This document shows, in pieces, positions 1-7,482 of a stretch of 32,674 bases of DNA. The DNA comes from DATKZB01 sp035528235. Its GTDB lineage: Bacteria > Planctomycetota > Phycisphaerae > FEN-1346. The position numbers were made by a program, and so were the translations under genes. The stretch is from the NCBI GenBank assembly GCA_035528235.1, contig DATKZB010000343.1, positions 1 through 32,674 of the forward strand, read 5' to 3'. Each line of letters starts with the position of its first letter. The stretch's first letter is position 1. Below the pieces are notes generated by a model. That model made no database searches. It was not told the DNA's origin and was given only the letters and a program-made list of their open reading frames with translations.

Positions 1-81
1 CAAGGGGCGATCGTCAGCGAGTACGCCACGTACCACTCCATGGACGCCCTGAGGTTCACGAACCCGAGCGCCAAACTCTAG
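1..81 (+). CDS. C-terminal end of an unidentified protein (partial)
   Basis: The reading frame is open from the window edge to a TAG at 79-81 and encodes 26 residues ending in the residues NPSAKL. Codon use is GC-rich and consistent with its neighbours. The piece is too short to assign a family. It is the 3' end of a gene whose body lies outside the window, on the same strand as the pectate lyase that follows. Function is unknown. Confidence 0.45.
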   Translation, partial: QGAIVSEYATYHSMDALRFTNPSAKL

Positions 82-121
82 ACGCCCGGCGTGTGCCACG
101 GCTTGGTGGAACGGGCACATA

Positions 122-249
122 TGTTTGCGCGGCGGGTCCCCGTACCCGCCGCGCCGGACTGCTCTGCGTGTTTGCGCGGCGGGTCCCCGTACCCGCCGCG
201 CCGAACTGCTCTGCGTGTTTGCGCGGCGGGTCCCCGTACCCGCCGCGCT
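122..249. repeat. Three tandem 47-bp units, each containing a perfect hairpin
   Basis: Three near-identical units begin at 122, 169 and 216. Each contains an 11-bp stem, GCGCGGCGGGT / ACCCGCCGCGC, around a CCCCGT loop; the third hairpin is at 221-248. The 19 bp between hairpins are also conserved, so there are no CRISPR-like variable spacers. The array fills most of the gap before the pectate lyase. A further GC-rich imperfect palindrome follows at about 262-308. Confidence 0.85.
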
Positions 250-343
250 GCCGTGCCGGCTGCGCCTAGGCGCGGTGGGTGCCCGCCCGAGGCGGACAGG
301 CGGGGACCCAGGGCGCAAAGCCCCCTCTTGGGACGTTCGAGCC

Positions 344-1717
344 ATGACGATCCGCTTGGCGTCAGCCTCGTTGCTCGTCCTCCTGGCGGGTCTGCTTGCA
401 TGCACGCCAGCCAGCGCGGCGTCGCCCGCCCCGGCCGACGAGGCCCTCCCCGAGCAGGCCCGGCGGGCGATGGCCAAGGCCACCGACTATTTCACGTCCG
501 TCTCGACCGGCGGCGGCTGGGTGGGCATCTGGACACTCGACCTGGCGCAGCGGTGGGGCGAGAGCCTTTCGGAGAAGGCCAACCCCGGCGAAATCTGGGT
601 CCAGCCGCCCGGCACCCCCACCGTCGGCAAGACCCTCCTTCGGGCCCATCGCGTGACGGGCGACGCGACGTACCTGGCGGCCGCCCGCGGCGCCGGCCGG
701 GCGCTGGTCTGGGGCCAGCACGAGGAGGGCGGCTGGGACCACCGCGTCGACATCTCGCACCTCGGCCCCGACGCACAGAAGCCCGAACGCCGCAAGGGGC
801 CCTGCGCCTTCGACGACAACATCACCCAGGGGGCCATCGACTTCCTGATGGACCTCGATGCCGCGCTCGATGAGCCGTGGCTCGACGACGGCGTGCGGCT
901 GGGCCTGGCGTTTCTCCTGAAGAGCCAGTTCCCGGGCGGCGCCTGGCCGCAGTGGTACCCCTTACGGGGCGGGTACCACGACGGCTACACGTTCAACGAC
1001 AATACCATCAACGATTGTATCCGCGTCCTGTGCGACGCCCACCGCCGCTACGGCCGGGCCGAGTACCTGGCGGCGGCGAAGCGCGGCGGCGACTTCATCA
1101 TCGCGTCGCAACTGGCGGCCCCGCAATCCGGATGGGCCCAGCAGTACGGGCACGACCTGAAGCCCGCCTGGGCACGGGCCTTCGAACCGCCGGCCGCGTG
1201 CAGCGCCGTCACCGCGCGGAACATCCGCACGCTCGTCGACCTGCACGCCTGCACCCGCGACGCGAAGTACCTGGAACCGATTCCCGCGGCCCTCGAGTGG
1301 CTCGACCGCTCGAAACTGAAGGACGGCCTCTGGGCACGCCTCTACGAGGTCGGCACCAACAAGCCCATCTACGGCGACCGCGACGGCAAGGTCCATTACA
1401 CGCTCGACGAGATCAGCGACGAGCGTCGCACGGGCTACTCGTGGCAGGGCGAGTACGGCGTCGTCCGGGCGAAGGCGTCTTTCGAGCGCGTCCGCCGCCT
1501 GGGGCCCCAGGCGTATGCCGCGGCCGAGGCCAAGCCGCCCTCCCCGGCCGGCCTGGCGAAGCGCGCCAGGGGCCTCCAGTCGAAGGTCAGGACCATCGTG
1601 GCCGCGATGGACGACAAGGGACGCTGGGTCGACGCCGACGGGCGCGTCCGCTGCCAGACGTTCGTCGCCCACATGCGGGTGCTGTGCGATTACGTGGAAG
1701 GCGCGTCGGCCCCGTAG
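344..1717 (+). CDS. pelA: Secreted pectate lyase, polysaccharide lyase family 10 (PelA-like)
   Basis: The 457-residue product most likely cleaves polygalacturonate by beta-elimination outside the cytoplasm. It begins with a hydrophobic signal region (SLLVLLAGLLAC). LLAC could be a lipobox, but a normal cleavage after ASA at about residue 25 is equally possible. The family signature lies near residues 192-225, where KSQFPGGAWPQWYP is followed by YTFNDNTINDCI, matching the WPQ.YP and T.ND motifs of PL10/TIGR02474 lyases. Several W/G-rich helical-toroid repeats follow. The ATG at 344 was chosen because the frame upstream of it runs through the 47-bp repeats. No strong Shine-Dalgarno sequence is visible. 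The TAG stop lies inside a palindromic repeat. The neighbouring isomerase and ABC importer suggest a role in sugar-acid use. Confidence 0.9.
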   Translation: MTIRLASASLLVLLAGLLACTPASAASPAPADEALPEQARRAMAKATDYFTSVSTGGGWVGIWTLDLAQRWGESLSEKANPGEIWVQPPGTPTVGKTLLRAHRVTGDATYLAAARGAGRALVWGQHEEGGWDHRVDISHLGPDAQKPERRKGPCAFDDNITQGAIDFLMDLDAALDEPWLDDGVRLGLAFLLKSQFPGGAWPQWYPLRGGYHDGYTFNDNTINDCIRVLCDAHRRYGRAEYLAAAKRGGDFIIASQLAAPQSGWAQQYGHDLKPAWARAFEPPAACSAVTARNIRTLVDLHACTRDAKYLEPIPAALEWLDRSKLKDGLWARLYEVGTNKPIYGDRDGKVHYTLDEISDERRTGYSWQGEYGVVRAKASFERVRRLGPQAYAAAEAKPPSPAGLAKRARGLQSKVRTIVAAMDDKGRWVDADGRVRCQTFVAHMRVLCDYVEGASAP

Positions 1718-1788
1718 CGCGGGGGTTTACCCCCCGCGCCACATGTCCTAAGCCCCACGACCGCGGGGGATAAACCCCCGCGCTACAG
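1714..1788. repeat. Paired hairpin element (GTAGCGCGGGGG family)
   Basis: Two hairpins lie side by side: GCGCGGGGG-TTTA-CCCCCCGCGC, and CGCGGGGG-ATAAA-CCCCCGCG. The outer ends, GTAGCGC and GCGCTAC, are complementary. The left end contains the pectate lyase stop codon TAG (1715-1717). A partial copy in the other orientation is at about 18036-18072. It may act as a transcription-stopping hairpin, but no T-run follows. Confidence 0.75.
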
Positions 1789-1918
1789 CGGTGGATGCAA
1801 GATGCTCTGCAGCGGCGTGGGCATGCCACCCAGCGATCCAGGGCCTTGACGCGTGCCGGGGGGCGAGCGTAGCATGGCGGGGCAAGGTTTTCGGGAACCG
1901 GGACACGAGGGCCAGAAC

Positions 1919-2818
1919 ATGGGACATCGCGGCAGGTCGGATCGGGGCGGCATCAGCCGTCGCGGCCTCCTCAAGGGGATGGCCGGCGGCGCGGCCGCCA
2001 TGGCGGCAATGGGACTCAGGGGCACTCACTCAAACGCGGAGGAAGCCATGGCAGGCGCCAAACTCAAGGGGCGGATCAAGCAGTCGGTCTCGCGGTGGTG
2101 CTACGGCAAGGTCCCCATGAAGGAGTTCTGCAAGGCCTGCGCCGACATGGGGCTGCTGGGCATCGACCTGGTCGGCCCCGGCGACTGGCCCGTCATGAAG
2201 GAGTTTGGCCTGGTGGGAACCTGCACGCCCGCCATCGGCATCGCCAAGGGCTTCAACCGCAAGGAGAACCACGCCGAGTGTCTCGCGAAGGTCCGCGACG
2301 CCGTCGAGAAGACCGCCGCGGCGGGGTTCCCGAACGTCATCTGCATGTCGGGCAACCGCGAGGGCCTGCCCGACGACGAGGGCGCCGCCAACTGCGCCGA
2401 GGGTCTGAAGCAGGCGGCCGGCCTGGCGGAGGAGAAAAAGGTCACGCTCGTCATGGAACTGCTGAACTCGAAGCGCGACCACAAGGACTACCAGTGCGAC
2501 CACACGGCCTGGGGCGCCGAGGTCTGCAAGAAGGTCGGCAGCCCGCGCGTCAAACTTCTTTATGATATCTATCACATGCAGATTATGGAAGGCGACGTCA
2601 TCGCCACGATCCGCGAGAACATCCAGTACATCGGCCACATCCACACGGGCGGCGTGCCCGGCCGCAACGAGATTGACGAGACCCAGGAACTCTACTACCC
2701 GGCCATCATGAAGGCCCTCGTCGACGCCAAGTACGACGGGTACGTGGCCCACGAGTTCGTGCCCAAGCGCGACCCGCTGACGAGCCTGCGGCAGGCCGTG
2801 CAGATTTGCGACGTGTGA
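1919..2818 (+). CDS. Tat-exported sugar isomerase, hydroxypyruvate isomerase (Hyi)-like
   Basis: The 299-residue product is a TIM-barrel protein of the AP endonuclease 2 / xylose isomerase-like superfamily. The N-terminus has a twin-arginine signal: SRRGLLK at about residues 13-19, then an Ala/Met/Gly-rich hydrophobic stretch. The closest family resemblance is to hydroxypyruvate isomerase. Candidate metal ligands are Glu in VMELLNSK, Asp in LLYDIYHMQIMEGD, His in GHIHTGGVPGR and Glu in HEFVP. Upstream in-frame starts exist at 1853 (GTG) and 1874, but the ATG at 1919 has a nearby GAGGG and puts the Tat motif at the usual distance. Tat-exported isomerases of this fold are common in Planctomycetota. 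The true substrate is unknown. Confidence 0.85.
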   Translation: MGHRGRSDRGGISRRGLLKGMAGGAAAMAAMGLRGTHSNAEEAMAGAKLKGRIKQSVSRWCYGKVPMKEFCKACADMGLLGIDLVGPGDWPVMKEFGLVGTCTPAIGIAKGFNRKENHAECLAKVRDAVEKTAAAGFPNVICMSGNREGLPDDEGAANCAEGLKQAAGLAEEKKVTLVMELLNSKRDHKDYQCDHTAWGAEVCKKVGSPRVKLLYDIYHMQIMEGDVIATIRENIQYIGHIHTGGVPGRNEIDETQELYYPAIMKALVDAKYDGYVAHEFVPKRDPLTSLRQAVQICDV

Positions 2819-2837
2819 CGTCGGCGGGCGACAAAAG

Positions 2838-2962
2838 ACATGGTCACCCTTCGGGATGACCATGCCACCCGTCGGATGCTGACGCCGGGTGCCACTGGTG
2901 GCTTGCCCGCCAGTGTTCTGAAGGCAAACACATGGTCACCCTTCGGGATGACCATGCCACCC
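2838..2962. repeat. Two direct copies of a GGTCA...TGACC hairpin element
   Basis: Two identical 33-bp copies (2838-2870 and 2930-2962) contain CATGGTCACCC, a TTCGG loop and GATGACCATG, and end in CCACCC. Between them is a different imperfect palindrome at about 2893-2915. Related copies lie at 17236-17267 and 17310-17346. The element occupies almost the whole gap between the convergent isomerase and permease genes, so it may end transcription from both sides. Confidence 0.8.
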
Positions 2963-2981
2963 ACCCGTCTGCGTTACCGCA

Positions 2982-4670
2982 TCAGCCCTTCACGGCGCCC
3001 GCCGTCAGGCCGCTGATGAATTCCCGCTGGAAGACGAGGAACAGCACCATCACGGGCAGGATGGCCAGCAGCGTCCCGGCCATCATCATGCCGTACTGCT
3101 GGCTGTAGGTGCCCACCATCTGGTTCAGGCCGATGGGGATGGTGAAGAGTTCCTGGGTGTGCAGGATGATCTGCGGCCACAGGAACGAGTTCCAACTGCC
3201 CATGAACGCGAAGAGGCAGAAGGCCCCGATCATCGGCCGCGACACCGGCAGGGCGATGTTCCAGTACAGCCCGAACTCGGTGCACCCGTCCATGCGGCCG
3301 GCCTCCAGCAGTTCGTCGGGTATCTGGAGCATCGACTGGCGGAACAGCCACATGCCGAACACGCTGACGATGCTCGGCACGATGAGGCCCAGGTGCGAAT
3401 CCGTCAGTCGCATCTTGTAGATGAGTTCATACAGCGGGGCCAGCATGACCTGGCCGGGTATCATCATCGTGGCCAGCATCACCACCAGAATGATGCCCTT
3501 GAACCGGAACTCGTACTTCGCCAGCGCGAACCCGCCCAGCGATGAGAAGAAAATCTGGATGAGCACCGTCACGCCCGCAATGAACAGGCTGTTGACCACG
3601 TACCGGCCGAAGGGTATCGGCAGCACGGCCCGCGCCACCTCCTGGGGGTACGCCACCTCCAGGACGAAGCGGTTGAGGCGGTGGGCCTCGTCGCGCGGCA
3701 AATCGACGCCGAAACGCTCGACGAGCGGCTGGGCCTCGGCCCGGAGTTTCAGGCCCAGGAACTGCTCCGGACGGAACAGGTCCGGCCGCGCCAGCACGAC
3801 GTTCAGCACGCCGAGCAGAAGCCGCTCCTCGTCGGGCGAAACCTTCCCGGCGCGGGCCGCGTCGGTCAGTTTCTCGCGGCCCCCAGGGTCGAGGGCCTGC
3901 CAGATGCTCTTGCCCAGGCTGTCGGGCTCGGCCTTGGCGGCCCCCTCCAACTTGGCCGCCAGGCCCGGCCAGTCGCGGACCTCGTTCAGCGCCAGGTTGG
4001 GCGATCCGAACAGCCGCTCGAAGTTCTCGGCGCTCAAGTGGCTTGGCGGCGGGAAGAACGTGTAGTGGAACAGGTCGTCGGAGTTCTTCAGACTGGCCGC
4101 CACCAGCCACACCAGCGGCGTCAGCGCCACCACCAGCCACACGGCGAGCGCGGCATAGAGCGAGGCCTTGAAGAACCATCCGCCCCGGGCGCCCACGCAC
4201 GAGAACGTCTTGACGCGGTCCTTGTGCAGGTAGACCCAGCAGGCGACCTTGAGGGCGACGCCGGCGGCCGTGACGGCTACGGCCTGCCAGGGCGGGATGA
4301 TCGTCAGCAGCGCCGCGCCCGCCACGAGGCACGCCACGATGTCGAGTTCCCACCGCACCTGGATGGCCAGCCAGGCCCAATACCGGCCGCGCAGCAGGTT
4401 CACCAGGACGACGATCGTGGCGATTTCGACGACGGCCGCCACCGCCAGCAGCGCGGCCGCCAGGGGCGACGTCTGTAGATACGCCCCCACCACCGCCAGC
4501 GGCGCCACCACCTGGCTGGCCACGAGGTGCACGACCACGATGGCCGTCAGCACCCCCGGCCGCAGGCTGCGCCCGCATGCCGCGCACCGGACGCTGCCGG
4601 CGACGCTGTCGGCGCCGCACGCCAGACACCGGACGGGCAACAGGGTCGCATGTCGGGGATCGGTCGTCAC
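2982..4670 (-). CDS. Sugar ABC transporter permease (MalG-type) with N-terminal zinc ribbon
   Basis: The 562-residue product is about twice the usual 270-300 residues of this family. The C-terminal ~220 residues are a normal binding-protein-dependent permease, with the EAA loop EAGRMDGCTEFGLYWNIALP that contacts the ATPase. The N-terminus is unusual. It has a CxxC-x10-CxxC zinc ribbon (Cys15, 18, 29, 32), then about four extra hydrophobic segments, the first permease helix, and a ~150-residue soluble stretch before the core. The GTG start lies one base after the stop of the upstream permease gene, so the two are probably co-translated. No ATPase gene is nearby; a shared ATPase elsewhere is assumed. 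Function of the ribbon is unknown. Confidence 0.85.
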   Translation of the reverse strand: MTTDPRHATLLPVRCLACGADSVAGSVRCAACGRSLRPGVLTAIVVVHLVASQVVAPLAVVGAYLQTSPLAAALLAVAAVVEIATIVVLVNLLRGRYWAWLAIQVRWELDIVACLVAGAALLTIIPPWQAVAVTAAGVALKVACWVYLHKDRVKTFSCVGARGGWFFKASLYAALAVWLVVALTPLVWLVAASLKNSDDLFHYTFFPPPSHLSAENFERLFGSPNLALNEVRDWPGLAAKLEGAAKAEPDSLGKSIWQALDPGGREKLTDAARAGKVSPDEERLLLGVLNVVLARPDLFRPEQFLGLKLRAEAQPLVERFGVDLPRDEAHRLNRFVLEVAYPQEVARAVLPIPFGRYVVNSLFIAGVTVLIQIFFSSLGGFALAKYEFRFKGIILVVMLATMMIPGQVMLAPLYELIYKMRLTDSHLGLIVPSIVSVFGMWLFRQSMLQIPDELLEAGRMDGCTEFGLYWNIALPVSRPMIGAFCLFAFMGSWNSFLWPQIILHTQELFTIPIGLNQMVGTYSQQYGMMMAGTLLAILPVMVLFLVFQREFISGLTAGAVKG

Positions 4671-4671
4671 G

Positions 4672-5580
4672 TCAGGTCGCCTTCTTCCAGGTTCCGGCCA
4701 GGGCCAACTGGCCGAGCGAGACCACGAGCACGCCCAGGGCCAGCGTCCATCCGACGACCGAGGCGTAGCCCAGGTCGCCGGCCTCGAAGCCCTTCTGGTA
4801 CAGGTACATGACGACCGTCAGGCCGGCCTGCTCGGGGCCCGCCGTGTTCTGGAGCATCAGGTACGCCAGTTCGAACAACTGGAACGAGCCGATGGTCGAC
4901 ATGACGACCACCAGGATGGCCACGGGCTTGATGCCGGGCAGCGTCACGTGCCGGAACCGCTGGATGGCGTCGGCACCGTCGACGGCGGCGGCGTCGTACA
5001 GGTTCTTGTCCACGGCCTGCAGGGCCGCCAGGAAGTAAATCATGTTGAACCCCACGTACATCCATAAGGCCGTAATGACCAGCGCCGGCATGACGAGGTG
5101 GGCCTTCTGGAGCCAGGCCGTGTTCGCGGGCACCAGCGCCATCCACGACAGGACCTGGTTCAGGAGGCCCAGCCGCGGGGCGAAAATGACGCTGAACAGC
5201 ACGCCCACGAACACGCTGCCCACGACGCTGGGCGCGAAAAACGCGAACCGGAACAGCCCCCGCATCCGCAGAAACTTGGCGTTCAGCAACAGCGCCAGCC
5301 CCAGGCTGAGCGGCAGTTGCAGAAACACCGAGAACAGCGCGAACACCGCCGTGTTCACCACCGCCTTGCCGAAACTGGCGTCGGTCAGCATGAAGGCGAA
5401 GTTGCTGAACCCCGCGAACACCTGCGACTTGGGGCCGCTCGTGATGAAAAACGCCAGCACCAGGCTCTTGATCATCGGGTACAGCGCGAACGTGCAGAAC
5501 ACGATTAGGAACGGCGCCGTAAACAGGTACGGAGCCCAGCGGTGCTGCCATCGGAATAGGCGCTGGCGCCACAGGGTCAG
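4672..5580 (-). CDS. Sugar ABC transporter permease (MalF-type), apparent CTG start
   Basis: The 302-residue product is an inner-membrane subunit of a carbohydrate importer. It has about six hydrophobic segments, beginning with LFTAPFLIVFCTFALYP. The EAA-type loop includes AAAVDGADAIQRFRHVTLPG. The frame has no ATG, GTG or TTG near the expected N-terminus. The best start is CTG at 5580, which overlaps the stop of the binding-protein gene as CTGA and is preceded by AAGGA at good spacing. This suggests translational coupling with a non-standard start codon. A small sequence error that hides a normal start is possible. The gene is the middle member of the binding protein-permease-permease operon. 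Confidence 0.85.
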   Translation of the reverse strand: MTLWRQRLFRWQHRWAPYLFTAPFLIVFCTFALYPMIKSLVLAFFITSGPKSQVFAGFSNFAFMLTDASFGKAVVNTAVFALFSVFLQLPLSLGLALLLNAKFLRMRGLFRFAFFAPSVVGSVFVGVLFSVIFAPRLGLLNQVLSWMALVPANTAWLQKAHLVMPALVITALWMYVGFNMIYFLAALQAVDKNLYDAAAVDGADAIQRFRHVTLPGIKPVAILVVVMSTIGSFQLFELAYLMLQNTAGPEQAGLTVVMYLYQKGFEAGDLGYASVVGWTLALGVLVVSLGQLALAGTWKKAT

Positions 5581-6974
5581 AAGGGGTTCCTTTCCATCAG
5601 GCGTCGGACCTCGTCGGCCGCCGCCGTCAACCGCTGCCGCGCGAACTCTCTGAACCCCTTCTCGCCGTTCTCGTTGTAGTACCGCGAACACGCCGAGACG
5701 ACCTCGGCCATCTTGTTCTTGGCGAACTCGATGTAGGGGCTCGAGTACTGGGGGGGCACGTCGTTGCCCAGGTCGGCGTAGAGGCGGCCGATGGGCTGGT
5801 TCGACCAGTACGGCCGGGGCTCGTCGATGGCCTTGTGTGTCCAGGCGTCCTTCAGGGCGGGCAGGATGTTGAGGTCGCGGAACCGCTGGGCCAGTTCCTC
5901 GGGGTTCAGGTAGAGGTGCTTGGCCAGTGCCTAGGCCAGGTCCTTGTTGGGGCAGGCCTGGGTAATGCCCAGCATCGTGCCGCCCCAACTGCTGGTCCGC
6001 CGTCCACCCGGCCGGACGGCCGGCAGCGGCATGAGAGCCATCTTGCCGGCCACGCGGGGCACCTGCTGTTCGGCGCTCTTGCTCCGCCAGTCGGGGCATG
6101 TCCACGTCAGCATGTACCCGTCCTCGATGGCCTGAACCCACGTCTGGCCCCAGCCGGGGTCGATGGCGATCAGGTTCGGGCCCGCCACCAGGGGGACGTA
6201 CCAGAGGAGGGTTTCGTACGCCACGTCGTTGTCCATGATGCAGCGTCCGTCGGCGTCGAAGAGGCCGCCGTCGCGCTGGTACAGGACAACCTCAAACCCC
6301 CCGCCACCGCTCTCCGAAAAATCGAGCATGTACCGCTTGTCGGGAATCGTCACCTTCCACCCGATCCGGATGAAGTCGTCCCACGTCTCGATCGTCGAGA
6401 CGTCGATGCCCAATTCCTCGAAGATGTCGCGGCGGTAGGCGAGCATGACGGGGTGGACGTCGTGTGGCAGGCCGAAGATGTAGTCGCGGCCCGTGTGCCG
6501 GTCGCGATAGGTGTACGGCGCGAAACGGGTCTTGACCATGCGGTCGAGCAGACCCTCGGCCTCCAGGCGGGGCGTCAGGTCGATGAAACCGACGTCCTCC
6601 GGCCGGCCGCGAAAGAAACTGCCCGCGGTCGAGATCTCGACCTCCGCGCAGTCCGGCACGTCCAGGTCGTTCCAGAACGCCGCCCGCAGCCGGCTGGTCA
6701 CGGCGGTGCCGTGTACGAACTGGACGTCGAGTTTCTCGCCGGGGTGCTTCGCCTCGAACGACGGACGGGCGTTCAGGTACGCGTAGTAATGCATGTCGGC
6801 AAACGTCCAGAGGCTGATCGTGGCCTCGCGCCGCTCGACGGGGTGCAGAACCAGCCACCCCGCCGCCGCGACGACCAGCACGAGGACGACGAACGGCGCC
6901 TTGCCGAACGGAAACCAGTCGCCGAAACGGTCGGCCGCCGCCTCCCACCACGAACCTATGCGCTGTGCCGCCAC
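5577..6974 (-). CDS. ABC sugar-binding protein, membrane-anchored, interrupted by in-frame TAG
   Basis: The frame is open over 466 codons except for a TAG at 5933-5931, so it reads as 347 residues, a stop, then 117 more residues in the same frame. The N-terminus has one membrane anchor (FVVLVLVVAAAGWLVL, about residues 28-43). The rest fits the family 1 extracellular solute-binding proteins, including ISLWTFAD, YIFGLPHDVHPVMLAYRRDIF and WGGTMLGITQ. The C-terminal part keeps good coding character after the TAG. Residues around the stop (KDLA, stop, ALAKHLYLNPEE) fit a family helix where Trp is common. The GTG start at 6974 has GAGGG upstream. This is a recent nonsense mutation, a sequencing error or a split gene. 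It should deliver sugars to the two permeases downstream. Confidence 0.8.
5931..5933 (-). other. In-frame TAG within the sugar-binding protein gene
   Basis: On the gene strand the sequence reads GCC TAG GCA. A single G-to-A change from TGG (Trp) would explain it. The unmutated site would be CCTGG, a Dcm-type CCWGG site. The same context surrounds the stop at 11764-11766. Confidence 0.75.
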
Positions 6975-7031
6975 CGAACGCCCTCGACCCGGAGACCCCG
7001 GCCCTTCATGGAGACTATATCAGAACTTCCG

Positions 7032-7110
7032 GCTGGTGGCCTTCCCAGGCCACCAGCGCACCGCTTCGCAGGGACTACGCGGCGGCCTGGGAAGGCCGCC
7101 GCGCGGCAAA
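7032..7110. repeat. Two-hairpin element (GGCGGCCTTCC family), copy 1
   Basis: A first hairpin, CTGGTGGCCT-TCCC-AGGCCACCAG (7033-7056), is followed about 20 bp later by a second, GCGGCGGCCT / AGGCCGCCGC (about 7079-7102), and then CGCGGCAA. The same layout recurs at 9899-9975 and 25353-25450. Here the first stem has matched changes on both arms (GGTGGCC/GGCCACC instead of GGCGGCC/GGCCGCC). Confidence 0.8.
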
Positions 7111-7200
7111 CTGAGTTCGGCGACAGTGTCTTATTCCTTACCCGCGCGGGCGCGTCAAGCACTTTCCACCATCGCCCCAGCGCGGCCTTGCTAGGGAGTT

Positions 7201-7350
7201 GTCATTCCGATGAGCGGCCGTCAGGCCGCGAAGAGGAATCTCGCCGTGGGCATATGACTCGGATTCCAGGTCGGCCGGCAGCCCTCGGCCCACCCGAAAA
7301 GCGTCCAAGGCGAGATTCTTCGCCCCCGCACAGCGGGGGCTCAGAATGAC
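7201..7350. mobile_element. MITE-like 150-bp element with GTCATTC...GAATGAC ends
   Basis: The ends are imperfect inverted repeats: GTCATTCCGATGAGCGG on the left, GGGGGCTCAGAATGAC on the right. Inside each end is a small hairpin (GCGGCC...GGCCGC; CCCCCGC...GCGGGGG) and then an AAGA(GG)AATCTCGCC motif in mirror orientation. It has no coding capacity. GTCATTC...GAAGAATC elements of this style are widespread as non-autonomous repeats in many bacterial phyla. It lies in the 508-bp gap (6975-7482) between the divergent importer and DUF4091 genes. Apart from this element and the repeat at 7032-7110, I see no clear promoter in that gap. Confidence 0.6.
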
Positions 7351-7482
7351 AGCCCTGGCCATCTGCCGCGAAGTATGGCCGCCCCCCAGCGCGGCGTGCG
7401 ATTGGCCGCGGCATTTCGCTTTGCGCCGCCGCGACGGGCTGGTAGGTTGCCCGTGACCCTCGTGCCGGATGGAGGACACGTC

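Noticed and set aside
122..249. CRISPR-like array of three regularly spaced repeats
   Set aside because: The sequence between hairpins is conserved rather than variable, the units are strongly palindromic, and no cas genes are present.
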